Positions 45,915 through 56,105 of a stretch of DNA of 64,000 nt are shown here, one piece after another (the stretch's first letter is position 1; each line of letters starts with the position of its first letter). A program made the translations under genes and the position numbers. Source of the DNA: Promethearchaeia archaeon (GTDB taxonomy: Archaea > Asgardarchaeota > Lokiarchaeia > Sigyniarchaeales > SOKP01); assembly GCA_029856155.1 (NCBI GenBank), contig JAHQWL010000052.1, positions 107,130 through 171,129 of the forward strand. The letters run 5' to 3'. The notes beneath the pieces are model-generated. The model worked only from the letters and a program-made list of their open reading frames with translations. It made no database searches and was not told the origin of the DNA.

Positions 45915-46736
45915 TTATATTAGAATGTCTCTCTTATTGAAGATCAAAAGACTTGCTATAACTAAAGCAGCATTAATCGAACCTAATACGATAATATCAC
46001 GTGCAAAAAGCCCAACATCTCCATGAACCATATAATCTGTTGGATTGAAATAGTAAAAAACTGAAAAATATCTTATTCCTTGTATAGCCTCGTCCATATA
46101 TACATAGAACTCCCCAAGGAAGAACATTAAAAACAACACAAATATGCCCATTGCCATTGATTTTCTACCATTAAGGAAAATCGTAGAAAATAACTTGGCA
46201 AACATTGCCAATGCTCCAAGATAGAGTATAACTATTATGTATGTTAACCATAGACGATCAAAGAAAAGACCTTCATTCCGGAATACTGAAGAAGAAGCCA
46301 TCCCACCCATAGTGATGAGAAAAAACATGCCCAAGGCAGCTGCAATGAATAAATAAAGGAAAGTTATTTTGCTGCCTAAAAAATTAAATCGTGTTACTGG
46401 TTTGGAAAGGGAAAGATCAATTGTTTTTTCCTCAACTTCTCGAGTTAATAAATTGCTTGCCATATAAACAATATAAATACCAGCATAGAGCCACATGAAG
46501 GAGAGAAGTTCTAAGGTCCAAAAACCATAAGGATTGGTAAATGCTTCCACATCCCCGAAAAATTCGATCATCCCTTCTGGCCACAATGAGATGATATCCT
46601 CTATGGCTGAAAGATCCATACCTTCTATCATATACACAATAAAATAACTTAGTAATCCAATTACTCCCCCTAAGATTAGAAGAATATATTTTTTATCTAA
46701 TAGGGATTCTTTTAGTGAAATAAAAAATCGATTCAT
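45915..46736 (-). CDS. ABC-2 type export permease (second operon)
   Basis: 273 residues, six membrane helices. After helix two it has REVEEKTIDLSLSKPVTRFNF, the same cytosolic coupling segment as in the first-operon permease (IDNKTIDLILSKPIKRWEF). The two are clearly paralogues. It starts immediately after the ATPase gene stop (46737), so they are co-translated. Confidence 0.9.
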   Translation of the reverse strand: MNRFFISLKESLLDKKYILLILGGVIGLLSYFIVYMIEGMDLSAIEDIISLWPEGMIEFFGDVEAFTNPYGFWTLELLSFMWLYAGIYIVYMASNLLTREVEEKTIDLSLSKPVTRFNFLGSKITFLYLFIAAALGMFFLITMGGMASSSVFRNEGLFFDRLWLTYIIVILYLGALAMFAKLFSTIFLNGRKSMAMGIFVLFLMFFLGEFYVYMDEAIQGIRYFSVFYYFNPTDYMVHGDVGLFARDIIVLGSINAALVIASLLIFNKRDILI

Positions 46737-47702
46737 TTAAACTTCTACCTCCAATTTCTTTTTTGTATTTTCCATTGATTTCATTTGTATTGAAGATTTT
46801 TCATAGTATTTTAGAAAGATATCCTCAAGTGCAGGACTTGTAACATCAATATCTCTTACTTCAGATTGTGAAAGTAAATTTAGTATTTTGGATAATTCTT
46901 CACGTGAAATCATAAATGATGTTTTAGTTTCATTTAAAATAACAGAATCAACTATTCCAGTAGGAATCTTTTTTGAAAATTGTTGGAGAGCTTCTTTAGT
47001 TTTAAATTCAACTTTAATTTCTTTCATAGCCATATTTTTCAGTTGTTGAATAGTTGCAACTTCTACAATTGAACCATCTCTTATGATACCAACTCGATGT
47101 GCAACCCGTTCAACTTCCCCTAGTAAATGTGAACTTAAAAGAACTGTAGAACCCGTTTCTTTTTGTTGATCATGAAGTATATTATAAAACTCAGCGGTAA
47201 TTAAAGGATCTAATCCAGATGTAGGTTCATCAAGAATTAGTAGCTCAACCTCAGGCGCTAAAGCGAGTATTATACCAATTTTCTGTTTATTACCCTTACT
47301 AAGTTCCTTTACTTTTCGATCAAGTTCCAGATTGAAAATTTCAGCTAATTCCTCAATTCGTCTCAAAGAGATATGATTTTCATAGAGCCCTAAAAGATAT
47401 TTGAGATTTCGTCGTGCTGTTTTATTTTGATATAAGCCTAATTCTCCAGGCAGATAAGCTGTACGCTGACGAATTTTAGTAGAATGATGGTGTATATCAA
47501 GATTGAAAATTTGTGCTCTGCCAGATGTTTTATAAATTAAATCAAGAAGAAGTCTACAAGTTGTTGTTTTTCCCGCTCCATTAGGACCAAGAAGACCAAA
47601 TATTTCCTCGTTATATATTTCAAGATTTAGATTTTCAATACCTCGTGATTTGCCGTAAAATTTTGTTAAATTTTGCGTTTGAATAATAGTTTCTTTAGAC
47701 AT
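46737..47702 (-). CDS. ABC-2 type export ATPase (second operon)
   Basis: 321 residues. Walker A GPNGAGKTTTCRL, signature LSKGNKQKIG and Walker B LLILDEPTSGLD are intact, and the C-terminus has a 90-residue extension as in the first-operon ATPase. It works with the adjacent permease to export an unknown substrate. It is divergent from the regulator at 48218, 515 bases away. Confidence 0.93.
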   Translation of the reverse strand: MSKETIIQTQNLTKFYGKSRGIENLNLEIYNEEIFGLLGPNGAGKTTTCRLLLDLIYKTSGRAQIFNLDIHHHSTKIRQRTAYLPGELGLYQNKTARRNLKYLLGLYENHISLRRIEELAEIFNLELDRKVKELSKGNKQKIGIILALAPEVELLILDEPTSGLDPLITAEFYNILHDQQKETGSTVLLSSHLLGEVERVAHRVGIIRDGSIVEVATIQQLKNMAMKEIKVEFKTKEALQQFSKKIPTGIVDSVILNETKTSFMISREELSKILNLLSQSEVRDIDVTSPALEDIFLKYYEKSSIQMKSMENTKKKLEVEV

Positions 47703-48217
47703 TTATTTTCTACTCCGTAAATTTTACTTTTTTAATTTAGACTTACAGATTTTTTTTCTATTTATGCTTTAATTAGACATACCTAAAGTTTAATTTTATG
47801 TATTCACTTTTTTCAAATTTTAGGAATGCTAATATTTGTAGAAAAAACAAACTATTTAAATGTTTCATAAATTTCAAAATTTATTTTTAATATTTGGAAT
47901 TTTAAAAAAAAATTAAAGGAACTAAAATTTATTGAAAATATCAAAACGAGAATAATGTCCAATTATATCCAATTTTTGGCACTCCTGGATTGTTAATAAT
48001 AGATCTATGTCGGTATAAAGTATCCCTTCCTCATCTATTTACCATATAATATCGCTTTTGGAGATTTCATATACTTTGAAACTTGGAAAAGTTTAAATTA
48101 TTGAGATTCTATATAATAATTAAGGATATAATATCTGAAAATAGTGTAATAGACCTTGTACTATTAATCTTTATCAATGAGATCTTAAAATTATATAAAT
48201 AAAACAAAGAACATAAT
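47703..48217. other. Long divergent promoter region
   Basis: This 515-base AT-rich gap lies between the second exporter operon and its regulator. Near its left side it has GAAAAAACAA then ACTATTTAAATGTTTC (47841-47865) with TTTCATAAA at 47863-47871, shared with the 44.4-kb promoter. The block is nearer the exporter end than the regulator start. The remaining 340 bases have no gene and no clear structure. Confidence 0.5.
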
Positions 48218-49291
48218 ATGATTCGATCAATGACAGGAGAAGAGGAACCAAGTCATCTTTTCGATAAAAAATTACGAGAATATGAAGACAAACTAGTGGA
48301 AATTCTATTAGAACTTGGACAAAGTAAGAGAACTAATCCTAAAATGTCAGCAATTGCCTGTTATTTGCTTATTCATGGGATACTAACTCAAAAAGAATTA
48401 AAAGAATTAACAGGATTTTCAATGGGTACTATATCGACTTATCTATCAGTCATGCTTGGTACAGGAAACTTTCAAAAAATACGTATTCCTCATACACATG
48501 CATTTATGTATTCTTTTTCTGGTGAACTTGAAGCACTTACTACAAGAGCGGTTGAGTTCGCATTGAGTAGCTTAAGTTCATTAGAGATTTATTTAAAAAA
48601 CAAAAAGAAAATTTTAACTAAATTAATTGAGAAGTCTATGAATGGTGCTAAACACCTTTCAGAAAGAATAGAAGAATTAATTGAAAGCTTTGAGAAATAT
48701 AAAAAAATTTTTCCTTCTGATGGAGATTCAACTGAAGAAATTCAACACCAAACACCTACAAAACCTGTAAAACGACCTAAAAATGAAAAAGAAGAAGCAA
48801 CAGAAATTATATTTCATCCTGAAGTTTATTTAGTTGAAGATGATATCATAAATCAACTTATATCTTTACCAATGTTCTCTATGCGTGATCCTATGTTTAT
48901 TAGAATTTTCGGGTATTTCATGACAAGGAAGTATCTTACCCAAAATACATTAAAAGGAATTACAGGTTTATCATCTGGGAAAATTTCTGAAGAAGTAAAT
49001 CAACTTTTAGAGAATGAACTTATCTATATAGCTAGTACTTCAGAAAAAGGAAAAATAACTTATGGTGCTGATTCATTTATATTACTTAGATTTACAAGAA
49101 ATATAATCATTAGAATGAGAAAAAAGGTAAAAGACTTAGAAAATATGAAATTACTGTTAAAAAAGAATAAGTCTGATTTGGAATTTTTAGAGGGTTTTTC
49201 TCAGATTTATAAAATCTATGACTACACTTTAAGTGCAATATCAAAGTATAGTAAATATTTTGAGAAAATAGATAAATTGATTGAATCGTAA
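48218..49291 (+). CDS. Tandem winged-helix regulator of the MarR-like pair family
   Basis: 357 residues. The N-half reads LIHGILTQKELKELTGFSMGTISTYLS; the C-half reads FMTRKYLTQNTLKGITGLSSGKISEEVNQ. A charged linker (TKPVKRPKNEKEEATE) joins them. It is the same family as the regulators at 41800/42321 and 44485, and is divergent from the second exporter operon. First codon ATG at 48218. Confidence 0.82.
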   Translation: MIRSMTGEEEPSHLFDKKLREYEDKLVEILLELGQSKRTNPKMSAIACYLLIHGILTQKELKELTGFSMGTISTYLSVMLGTGNFQKIRIPHTHAFMYSFSGELEALTTRAVEFALSSLSSLEIYLKNKKKILTKLIEKSMNGAKHLSERIEELIESFEKYKKIFPSDGDSTEEIQHQTPTKPVKRPKNEKEEATEIIFHPEVYLVEDDIINQLISLPMFSMRDPMFIRIFGYFMTRKYLTQNTLKGITGLSSGKISEEVNQLLENELIYIASTSEKGKITYGADSFILLRFTRNIIIRMRKKVKDLENMKLLLKKNKSDLEFLEGFSQIYKIYDYTLSAISKYSKYFEKIDKLIES

Positions 49292-49347
49292 AAAAAATTA
49301 TTTTAAAATTTCAATATTAGCTTTTTATTTAATCCTGTGTTAAATTA

Positions 49348-50256
49348 TTACATACGGATTAAGTTTTTTCTTTCCATGTTTTGGATTCTAGGGTCATTTA
49401 TATAAGAATCTAAGGTTTTTATAAACATATCTCGATCTTCTTTTATATTTGAAGATTCTATTGTACAATAATTAGATACATGGTCGTTAAAGACTTGAGA
49501 AGTAACATTTTCACCTAAATTAGCGATAATGTCTCTCTCCTCTTTTATGTTTTCTAATGGGCTCAATAACTCAAATTCACCAGATTTCCATTCATCCCAA
49601 AGAGGAGTACCAGGCAATATATTTAAAGTTCGGAACCGAAAAATTGTTGGGTTAATTTCAGTTAGCACTCTAGCAGTCTCTTTTACATGTTCTTCTGAAT
49701 ATTTATGGCTACCTAACCCTAGAATTATGTATAGGGATAATTTAATTCCAGCGTCTAAAATTTTCTTTCCTGCTTTAATCATAGATTCTGCATTTGTTCC
49801 TTTTTTCATAATTCTTAATATTGTATTTGAACCACTTTCTAGGCCCATATAAACAATATCTAATCCTGCGTTAGCTAATTTTATTAATTCCTCATCAGAT
49901 TTTTTTAAAATGTCTAATGATTTAGCATAACAACTTACTCGAGGAACATTTCTTAGCTTAACCCTTACATATTTAATGATTTCGGCTAAATATTCGGTTG
50001 GTGCCGACGTAGGATTCCCTCCCGCTAAAAAAACTGGAAATCCATGATAATTCGATTGAGCATATTTATCAATATCTTTTTTAACATCTTCTAAGGATCG
50101 TATAGCATAATCTTGAATAACACCATAAACACCTTTATATGTGCCACAAAATCGACATTTGTTCCACGAACAACCACCAGTTACAGGTATTAAAACTGAA
50201 TAAGCTTCTACTGGAGGTCTAATGACAATTTCTGAAGGAGGGATTTTTGTTGTCAT
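49348..50256 (-). CDS. Radical SAM protein (COG1032-like)
   Basis: 302 residues. The cluster motif is GGCSWNKCRFCGTYKG (CxxxxCxxC), typical of COG1032-like radical SAM proteins, followed by FLAGGNPTSAP and MGLESGSN, which bind SAM. It would cleave S-adenosylmethionine with a [4Fe-4S] cluster. The modification it makes is unknown. No B12 domain is visible. Confidence 0.9.
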   Translation of the reverse strand: MTTKIPPSEIVIRPPVEAYSVLIPVTGGCSWNKCRFCGTYKGVYGVIQDYAIRSLEDVKKDIDKYAQSNYHGFPVFLAGGNPTSAPTEYLAEIIKYVRVKLRNVPRVSCYAKSLDILKKSDEELIKLANAGLDIVYMGLESGSNTILRIMKKGTNAESMIKAGKKILDAGIKLSLYIILGLGSHKYSEEHVKETARVLTEINPTIFRFRTLNILPGTPLWDEWKSGEFELLSPLENIKEERDIIANLGENVTSQVFNDHVSNYCTIESSNIKEDRDMFIKTLDSYINDPRIQNMERKNLIRM

Positions 50257-50384
50257 AAATCTTTTGTATTAAATATCTTTAAAAATTGTATTATCACACT
50301 TATTGTTTTATTAAATAAAAATAGATTTTTAGATATTATCATTATATTTTACAAAAAGTTAATGAATGATAAAGGAGATTGTTT

Positions 50385-51977
50385 TTGAATACTATTTTTA
50401 ATTGGGATTTTGGATATCCATCCAAACGAATGCCTGTTTTAGCAAATAATATAGTGGCAACTTCCCAACCCTTAGCTTCACAAGCGGGACTTCAAATGAT
50501 TTTAAAAGGTGGAAATGCTGTAGATGCTGCTATTGCTTCAGCAATAACATTAACTGTCGTAGAACCCACATCTAATGGGATAGGAAGTGATGCATTTGCA
50601 GTTTTGTGGGATGGTAAGAGAGTGATTGGCTTAAATGCATCTGGTAGAGCCCCCTCAGCATGGACACTAGAGCATTTTTCTCAATATAAATCAATACCAA
50701 CAACAGGGTGGGATTCAGTAACCATACCGGGAGCAGTTTCAGCATGGGTTAAGCTATCACAGAAATATGGCCAATTAGAATTTAAAGAATTATTTGAACC
50801 TGCTATTAAATATGCGGAAAATGGATTCTTAGTTTCACCCATTATTGCAGAAATTTGGCCCTTCCTCTCAAAACGGTTTAAACGACGAAAATTCCCAAAT
50901 TTTCATGATACTTTTATGTTCGAGGGGAAAGCTCCAAAACCTGGCGATTTTATTAAATTTCCATCTCATGGAAAAACCCTAAGGAGTATTGCAGAAACTG
51001 ATGGTGAATCTTTTTATAGTGGAGATTTAGCTAAAAAGATTACGGAACATGCAAAAAATACTGGGGGATTAATTACACTTAATGATCTAGAAAATCATAA
51101 AGCAACATGGGAAGAAACTCTAAGAATAGAATTTAATGGAGTCAATTTGCATGAAATACCTCCTAATGGGCAGGGATTAGCAGCTTTAATAATGTTAGGA
51201 ATTTTGAAAAATCTTGATTTAAGTATTTATGAAACAGATTCCCCAGAATGCTTACATCTACAAATTGAAGCTATGAAAATAGCATTTGCTGATGCTTATC
51301 GATACATATCTGATCCAGCAACTTTGGAATTTAATCCTTCTTTCCTCTTAAAATCAAGTTATTTATCCAGAAGAGCTGATTTAATAGATATTGACCGTGC
51401 TAAACAATTTAATTCAGGTAAACCAACATTCGGAGATACTGTATATTTAAGTACTGCTGATTCAGAAGGAATGATGGTTTCATACATACAATCAAATTAT
51501 GAGGATTTTGGATCTGGAATTGTTATCCCCGGAACTGGAATAACTCTTCAAAATCGAGCTAGAGGTTTTAATTTGATCGAAGGTCATCCAAATCAAATAG
51601 GTCCAAATAAGAGGCCTTATCATACAATAATTCCTGCATTTGTAACAAAAAATGAGAAACCATTAATGCCATTCGGGGTAATGGGAGGTTCTATGCAACC
51701 ACAGGGACATGCTCAAATGATGATTAGGATATTTCAATATGGTCAAAATCCACAAACGGCAGTAGATGCTCCCCGTTGGAGAGTTATGAATAATCTTGAA
51801 GTAATTCTTGAAAATGGGTTTGAAACTGACATTTATAAAAGTCTATCAAGATTAGGGCATCACGTATCTAAAGAGCGTTTCTATAAATTTGGAGGTGCTC
51901 AAATAATATATAAACTTGAGGATGGTTATTTGGGAGCTTCAGATTGGCGTAAAGATGGGCAAGCCGTCGGATTTTAA
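50385..51977 (+). CDS. ggt: Gamma-glutamyltransferase family protein
   Basis: About 530 residues. GGNAVDAAIASAITLTVVEPTSNGIGSD is at the N-terminus, and the cleavage/nucleophile region reads GDTVYLSTADSEG, with a Thr in the position of the catalytic Thr. MGGSMQPQGHAQ closes the small subunit. These proenzymes self-cleave before the Thr and transfer or hydrolyse gamma-glutamyl groups. There is no signal peptide. The start is taken as TTG at 50385, six bases after GGAGA (50374-50378); a TTG at 50379 is too close. Confidence 0.9.
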   Translation: MNTIFNWDFGYPSKRMPVLANNIVATSQPLASQAGLQMILKGGNAVDAAIASAITLTVVEPTSNGIGSDAFAVLWDGKRVIGLNASGRAPSAWTLEHFSQYKSIPTTGWDSVTIPGAVSAWVKLSQKYGQLEFKELFEPAIKYAENGFLVSPIIAEIWPFLSKRFKRRKFPNFHDTFMFEGKAPKPGDFIKFPSHGKTLRSIAETDGESFYSGDLAKKITEHAKNTGGLITLNDLENHKATWEETLRIEFNGVNLHEIPPNGQGLAALIMLGILKNLDLSIYETDSPECLHLQIEAMKIAFADAYRYISDPATLEFNPSFLLKSSYLSRRADLIDIDRAKQFNSGKPTFGDTVYLSTADSEGMMVSYIQSNYEDFGSGIVIPGTGITLQNRARGFNLIEGHPNQIGPNKRPYHTIIPAFVTKNEKPLMPFGVMGGSMQPQGHAQMMIRIFQYGQNPQTAVDAPRWRVMNNLEVILENGFETDIYKSLSRLGHHVSKERFYKFGGAQIIYKLEDGYLGASDWRKDGQAVGF

Positions 51978-52177
51978 ATATGTTTAAATCATTTAAAATG
52001 TATCAAAATTTTCAACTTTTAAAACTCTTAATAATATTAGAGAGTTTTCAAGTTTTCAAGCAAATTATTTAAGGTTCATATTATTCTCTCAATTAAATCT
52101 GTTGAATAATTAATATTATTTAATAAATCATAATAATATTGAATTTAATCTAAAATAATTAGGGAGAATACGGATCT

Positions 52178-52774
52178 ATGAGTTATGATCGAAAAAACAT
52201 ATTACTTAGCTTTAAAATAGTAATATGTGGCGCCAGTTCAGTTGGTAAGACATGTTTATTTAACAGATATTGTTTTAATTCATTCAATTTTGACACTTCT
52301 CCTACAATTGGTGTAAATTTTCATTCTGTTTATTTAGAGATTAATAAAGAAAATGAATCTGAAATAATGAAAGAGAATTATATAAACAATTCTATTTTTG
52401 ACTTTGGAGGGCAAGAGAGATTTGCCCCATTGATTCCTAAGTTTATAGAAGGTGCAAATGGAGCTTTATTAGTATTCGATTCCGTAAATTATCCATCCTT
52501 TCATCAGTTAGATTTCTGGTATGATAAATTAATTGAGAATGCTGTAGATTCATCAATTCCTATAGTTTTAGTTGGGAGTAAAAGCGATCTAATAGACGAA
52601 ACACCCGATTCTGAAATTGTTGACGAGGAATTAATTAATAACTATATAAAAGAGAGAAAAATAGAAGGATTTTACAAAACATCTGCTTTAGAGAATAATA
52701 ATGTTTTAAAGGTTTTTAAAGAGTTGAATAATTTAATGTTAAAAAGACTACGTAAGCCTTATATTGTTATTTAA
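52178..52774 (+). CDS. Rab/Ras-like small GTPase
   Basis: 198 residues. G1 GASSVGKT (18-25), G2 SPTIGVNF with Thr43, G3 DFGGQE (75-80) and G5 TSA (168-170) are present. G4 is GSKSD (133-137), with Ser in place of Asn. An insert of about ten residues (KENESEIMKENYINN) precedes the DxxG strand. No C-terminal Cys for prenylation, so it is not anchored by lipid. Monocistronic, with an AGGGAGAATA ribosome-binding site upstream. Confidence 0.88.
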   Translation: MSYDRKNILLSFKIVICGASSVGKTCLFNRYCFNSFNFDTSPTIGVNFHSVYLEINKENESEIMKENYINNSIFDFGGQERFAPLIPKFIEGANGALLVFDSVNYPSFHQLDFWYDKLIENAVDSSIPIVLVGSKSDLIDETPDSEIVDEELINNYIKERKIEGFYKTSALENNNVLKVFKELNNLMLKRLRKPYIVI

Positions 52775-52790
52775 AATTGAAGAAAATTTT

Positions 52791-53864
52791 TTAGTAATCT
52801 CTTTGAATTACAAAATCTGAAAATTCGTTGAAAAATTTTTTTTGTTCTTTGTTTAAGTCGGGATAAATATCTTTCAACGAATTTTTCGATTGCTGTACAA
52901 GGTTTTTAGCTAAATGCTCAGCGATCATTAAGGCATTGGTTTTAGTAAATATATCTTTAACTTCTTCAATATCATTCTTAGTTAACTTCTCTTTATGGTA
53001 TATTTCATTCATACTTTTAGACTGATCTTCATCTGTATTGCTAATAGCTAAAATATATGTTATTTTTTTCTTTTTTCCTTTAATATCTTCTTCTAAATCA
53101 AGAAGATCATCACGTATAGAATGAGCTTGTCCGATACTTAACATAGCGTCACTTAGTGGTTTGATTTGATAATGAAGATTTCCTTTAGCTAAAATTGCTC
53201 CAATTTTTGCAGATTTCTCAAACATCCTTGCTCTTTGACATTCCGCGATATTTAGATATTGTTCCAATGTCATAGTAATATTATTATAACTCATATACTC
53301 TTCTATTAACTGTCCTTTCATTAAATAATCCATTGCTTCTGTATACTCATTAATTGCTAATAGTTTTAATTGGTCTGGGAATTTAGAAGATTTTAATATA
53401 TCCAAACCTAAGAGATATCCTTGAGTTCCACCCAAAATTGACATATCTCTTCCATACAATCCACTTAGTTCATCTTTTTTTGGGAGATCAATATCTTTAT
53501 AAACCTGATTTAATTCATTCTTTAATTGTATATGGAAAGTAGGTCTACCCCTTCTCTGTACGTCGTCATCTAACAGATCATCATGAATTAAGTGACCACT
53601 ATGTAATAATTCAACTGCTATGGATACTTCACGAATTTGGTTAATTTGATCTTCTAAATACATTGGATTTACAATTCCAGCGAAAGCAGCTGTTAATAAA
53701 ATTGGATGAATTCTCTTTGCTTTCTCATTTAAAATGAATTCTTCTAATTGAGTTATAAAATCTTGAAGAAGTATGTCTTTTTCTATTTTGTACAATTGAT
53801 TAAAATATTTCTTCAATTCATTGTTAACAAAGGTTATTTCTGTTTTAAAGAAATCTTCGATCAT
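52791..53864 (-). CDS. Polyprenyl diphosphate synthase
   Basis: 357 residues. First Asp-rich motif HDDLLDDDVQRRGRPT, second motif DDLLDLEED and a Lys/Arg-containing active site are seen, so it extends isoprenoid chains (GGPP or longer) for membrane lipids. The insertion between the two motifs (RGRPTFHIQLKNELNQVYKDIDLPKK) is somewhat longer than in short-chain synthases. The gene is tail-to-tail with the Rab-like GTPase, 16 bases apart. Confidence 0.92.
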   Translation of the reverse strand: MIEDFFKTEITFVNNELKKYFNQLYKIEKDILLQDFITQLEEFILNEKAKRIHPILLTAAFAGIVNPMYLEDQINQIREVSIAVELLHSGHLIHDDLLDDDVQRRGRPTFHIQLKNELNQVYKDIDLPKKDELSGLYGRDMSILGGTQGYLLGLDILKSSKFPDQLKLLAINEYTEAMDYLMKGQLIEEYMSYNNITMTLEQYLNIAECQRARMFEKSAKIGAILAKGNLHYQIKPLSDAMLSIGQAHSIRDDLLDLEEDIKGKKKKITYILAISNTDEDQSKSMNEIYHKEKLTKNDIEEVKDIFTKTNALMIAEHLAKNLVQQSKNSLKDIYPDLNKEQKKFFNEFSDFVIQRDY

Positions 53865-53967
53865 AACTAATTCACAAAAAGTTCATTATTAATATAAAAC
53901 ATATAATAATGTAATTTAATTATATCTAATTCAATTAAATTTTAAACTAAAAGAAGAGTTTTAGGCG

Positions 53968-54480
53968 ATGAAGTTAGCAGTTTTATCAGATAGTCATGAT
54001 CATATGAATAATATATTGAAAGCAGTATCTATAGTAAATGGAAGAAATGTGGATGCAATTATTCATTGTGGAGATTATGTAGCTCCATTCGTAAAGAGAT
54101 GGTTTGATAAGTTAAATGATTCAATAAAAAAGAATTTTTATGGTGTTTTTGGTAATAATGATGGAGATAAACCATTTTTAAAGCAAAATTTGGGACAGAT
54201 ATGTGAATTTGCTGAGAATGGCAATGAATTAATTTTAGAATTGGGAGGAAAAAGAATTTTTGTATCTCATATGCCAAGACAAAGTACAATAGATGCTTTA
54301 GCAAACTCAGGAAATTTTGATATAATTTTAACTGGTCATACGCATTCTGTCTCAAATAAAAAACTAGAAAATGGTATCTTAATTGTTAATCCTGGTGAAC
54401 TATGTGGTTACTTAACGGGAAGAGCGACTTTTGCGATTATAGATACGGATAAAATGGAAGCTGAAATAATCGAATTGTAG
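53968..54480 (+). CDS. MJ0936/YfcE-type metallophosphoesterase
   Basis: 170 residues. The metal motifs LSDSHDH, HCGDYVAPF, GNNDGDK and GHTHSV are complete. This family hydrolyses phosphodiesters in vitro with Mn or Ni. The physiological substrate is unknown. Length equals the MJ0936 family. It has its own ATG start with a GAAGAG-like ribosome-binding site. Confidence 0.9.
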   Translation: MKLAVLSDSHDHMNNILKAVSIVNGRNVDAIIHCGDYVAPFVKRWFDKLNDSIKKNFYGVFGNNDGDKPFLKQNLGQICEFAENGNELILELGGKRIFVSHMPRQSTIDALANSGNFDIILTGHTHSVSNKKLENGILIVNPGELCGYLTGRATFAIIDTDKMEAEIIEL

Positions 54481-54602
54481 TATTCTATTATTTTTTTTCT
54501 TTTTTAATTGTAATAATAAATTTTATTTATCTAATCATTTATATAAAATTGTAATAAAATTATTATTATATCCTTATTTAAACTCATGAATCTGGCTATT
54601 TG

Positions 54603-56024
54603 ATGACGGAACCATCACCTTATAAGATTTATGAAGATTTTAAAAACAGAAAAATAGATAAAAAAGGAGCTTTAGATTTATTAATCTCATTAATTGATGA
54701 TGATCATGAATATGAAGAAAAAACTAGAATATTAGGAATTAAATTTTTAGGGTTAATACACCCGAAGGAAAAAAAAATTTTTGACTTTATTGAGAATATA
54801 TTAATTTCGGATTTGAATGAAGAAATGCGGGAACACGCCGCTAATGTTTTAATTCTTAATTTTCCGGAAAAAGCAAGCAAACCAATAACATGGGTGTTGA
54901 AACACGATAAAGACGATAACTTTCTTTTTTCGATCATAAAATCCTTAGAAAAAAGTGGAGATAACAAATTAAAATCTATTTTAAAAATTAAAAAATATGT
55001 CAACTTCAAAGGAAATATAATTTTTCCTTCAGAATCTAATGATATCATTAATCTCAATAATAAGAACATCGATAAAATTGAAAAAATCAAAAATTTAGAA
55101 AGTTTAATAGATTTAAAAAAAATTTTTCTTAATTATAATCAAATAGTTGAAATTAAAGGCTTGGAGACCCTAAAAGATTTAAAATCTTTACATTTACAAG
55201 GAAATCAAATCGATAAAATTAATGATTTATCAAAATTAAAAAAACTTGAGTCTTTGTACCTCAATAATAATGCGATCTCTAAAATAGAAGGGATTAGTGG
55301 TCTTAAAAACTTGAAATCTTTGATAATATTTGATAATAATATATCTGAAATTGAAAATTTAGAAAAATTTTCAAACTTAGAAGTTTTAAATCTACGTAAT
55401 AATCAAATATCTGAAATTAAAGGACTTAAACAACTTTCTAATTTAAAAAGGTTAGATCTTAGTAATAATCAAATATCTGAAATAAAAAATCTAGAAAATC
55501 TTACCAAATTAGAATTTCTAGATTTAAGTCATAATAAAATAGATGAACTAAAGGGATTAGAACATCTAGGAAAATTAAAATTTCTAGATGTTCGAAATAA
55601 TAAAATAAAAGATGTTAAGGGATTAGAAAAATTGAAGAAATTACAACATCTATATATAGGATTTAATGAAATTTCAGATATTAAAGATAAAGATATTTTA
55701 AAAAATATTAAAGTGCTTGATATCAAAAATACAGAAGAATTTTTTATTCCGAATTCTTTATGGGATGTATTTCCAGATAAATTAAAAAATGTAGAGAAAT
55801 TAAGGATTCCCTCAGTTAAAGTAAGAGACATTAAATTTTTCCATAAAAAAGTTGATTCGCAGTCTATTGTTGGAGAGATTAGTAATGCTAATGATTATTT
55901 AGAATTTTTTACAGACTCATCTTGGATGATTGTCTGGAATAATAATGAATATGAAATATTTAGATTGAGTAAGTTAGGAGATATTAAATGGTTACAAAGA
56001 AGTAAGAAAACTTATTTTCGCTAA
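54603..56024 (+). CDS. SDS22-like leucine-rich-repeat protein
   Basis: 473 residues from the ATG at 54603 (a TTG just before is less likely). An N-terminal helical HEAT-like segment (1-120) precedes about 11 leucine-rich repeats of 22 residues with the SDS22-like consensus LxxLxLxxNxIxxIxxLExL (for example LSNLKRLDLSNNQIS). A capping segment and a unique C-terminus (about 385-473) follow. Eukaryotic SDS22 regulates protein phosphatase 1. Here a protein-protein scaffold is the most one can say. Confidence 0.85.
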   Translation: MTEPSPYKIYEDFKNRKIDKKGALDLLISLIDDDHEYEEKTRILGIKFLGLIHPKEKKIFDFIENILISDLNEEMREHAANVLILNFPEKASKPITWVLKHDKDDNFLFSIIKSLEKSGDNKLKSILKIKKYVNFKGNIIFPSESNDIINLNNKNIDKIEKIKNLESLIDLKKIFLNYNQIVEIKGLETLKDLKSLHLQGNQIDKINDLSKLKKLESLYLNNNAISKIEGISGLKNLKSLIIFDNNISEIENLEKFSNLEVLNLRNNQISEIKGLKQLSNLKRLDLSNNQISEIKNLENLTKLEFLDLSHNKIDELKGLEHLGKLKFLDVRNNKIKDVKGLEKLKKLQHLYIGFNEISDIKDKDILKNIKVLDIKNTEEFFIPNSLWDVFPDKLKNVEKLRIPSVKVRDIKFFHKKVDSQSIVGEISNANDYLEFFTDSSWMIVWNNNEYEIFRLSKLGDIKWLQRSKKTYFR

Positions 56025-56105
56025 CTAATATTCCGTAGAAACATGCATATCTATATTCTCAAACTTTTCCTCTAAACTTTTATTTTATCTATTTTTTTGA
56101 ATATT

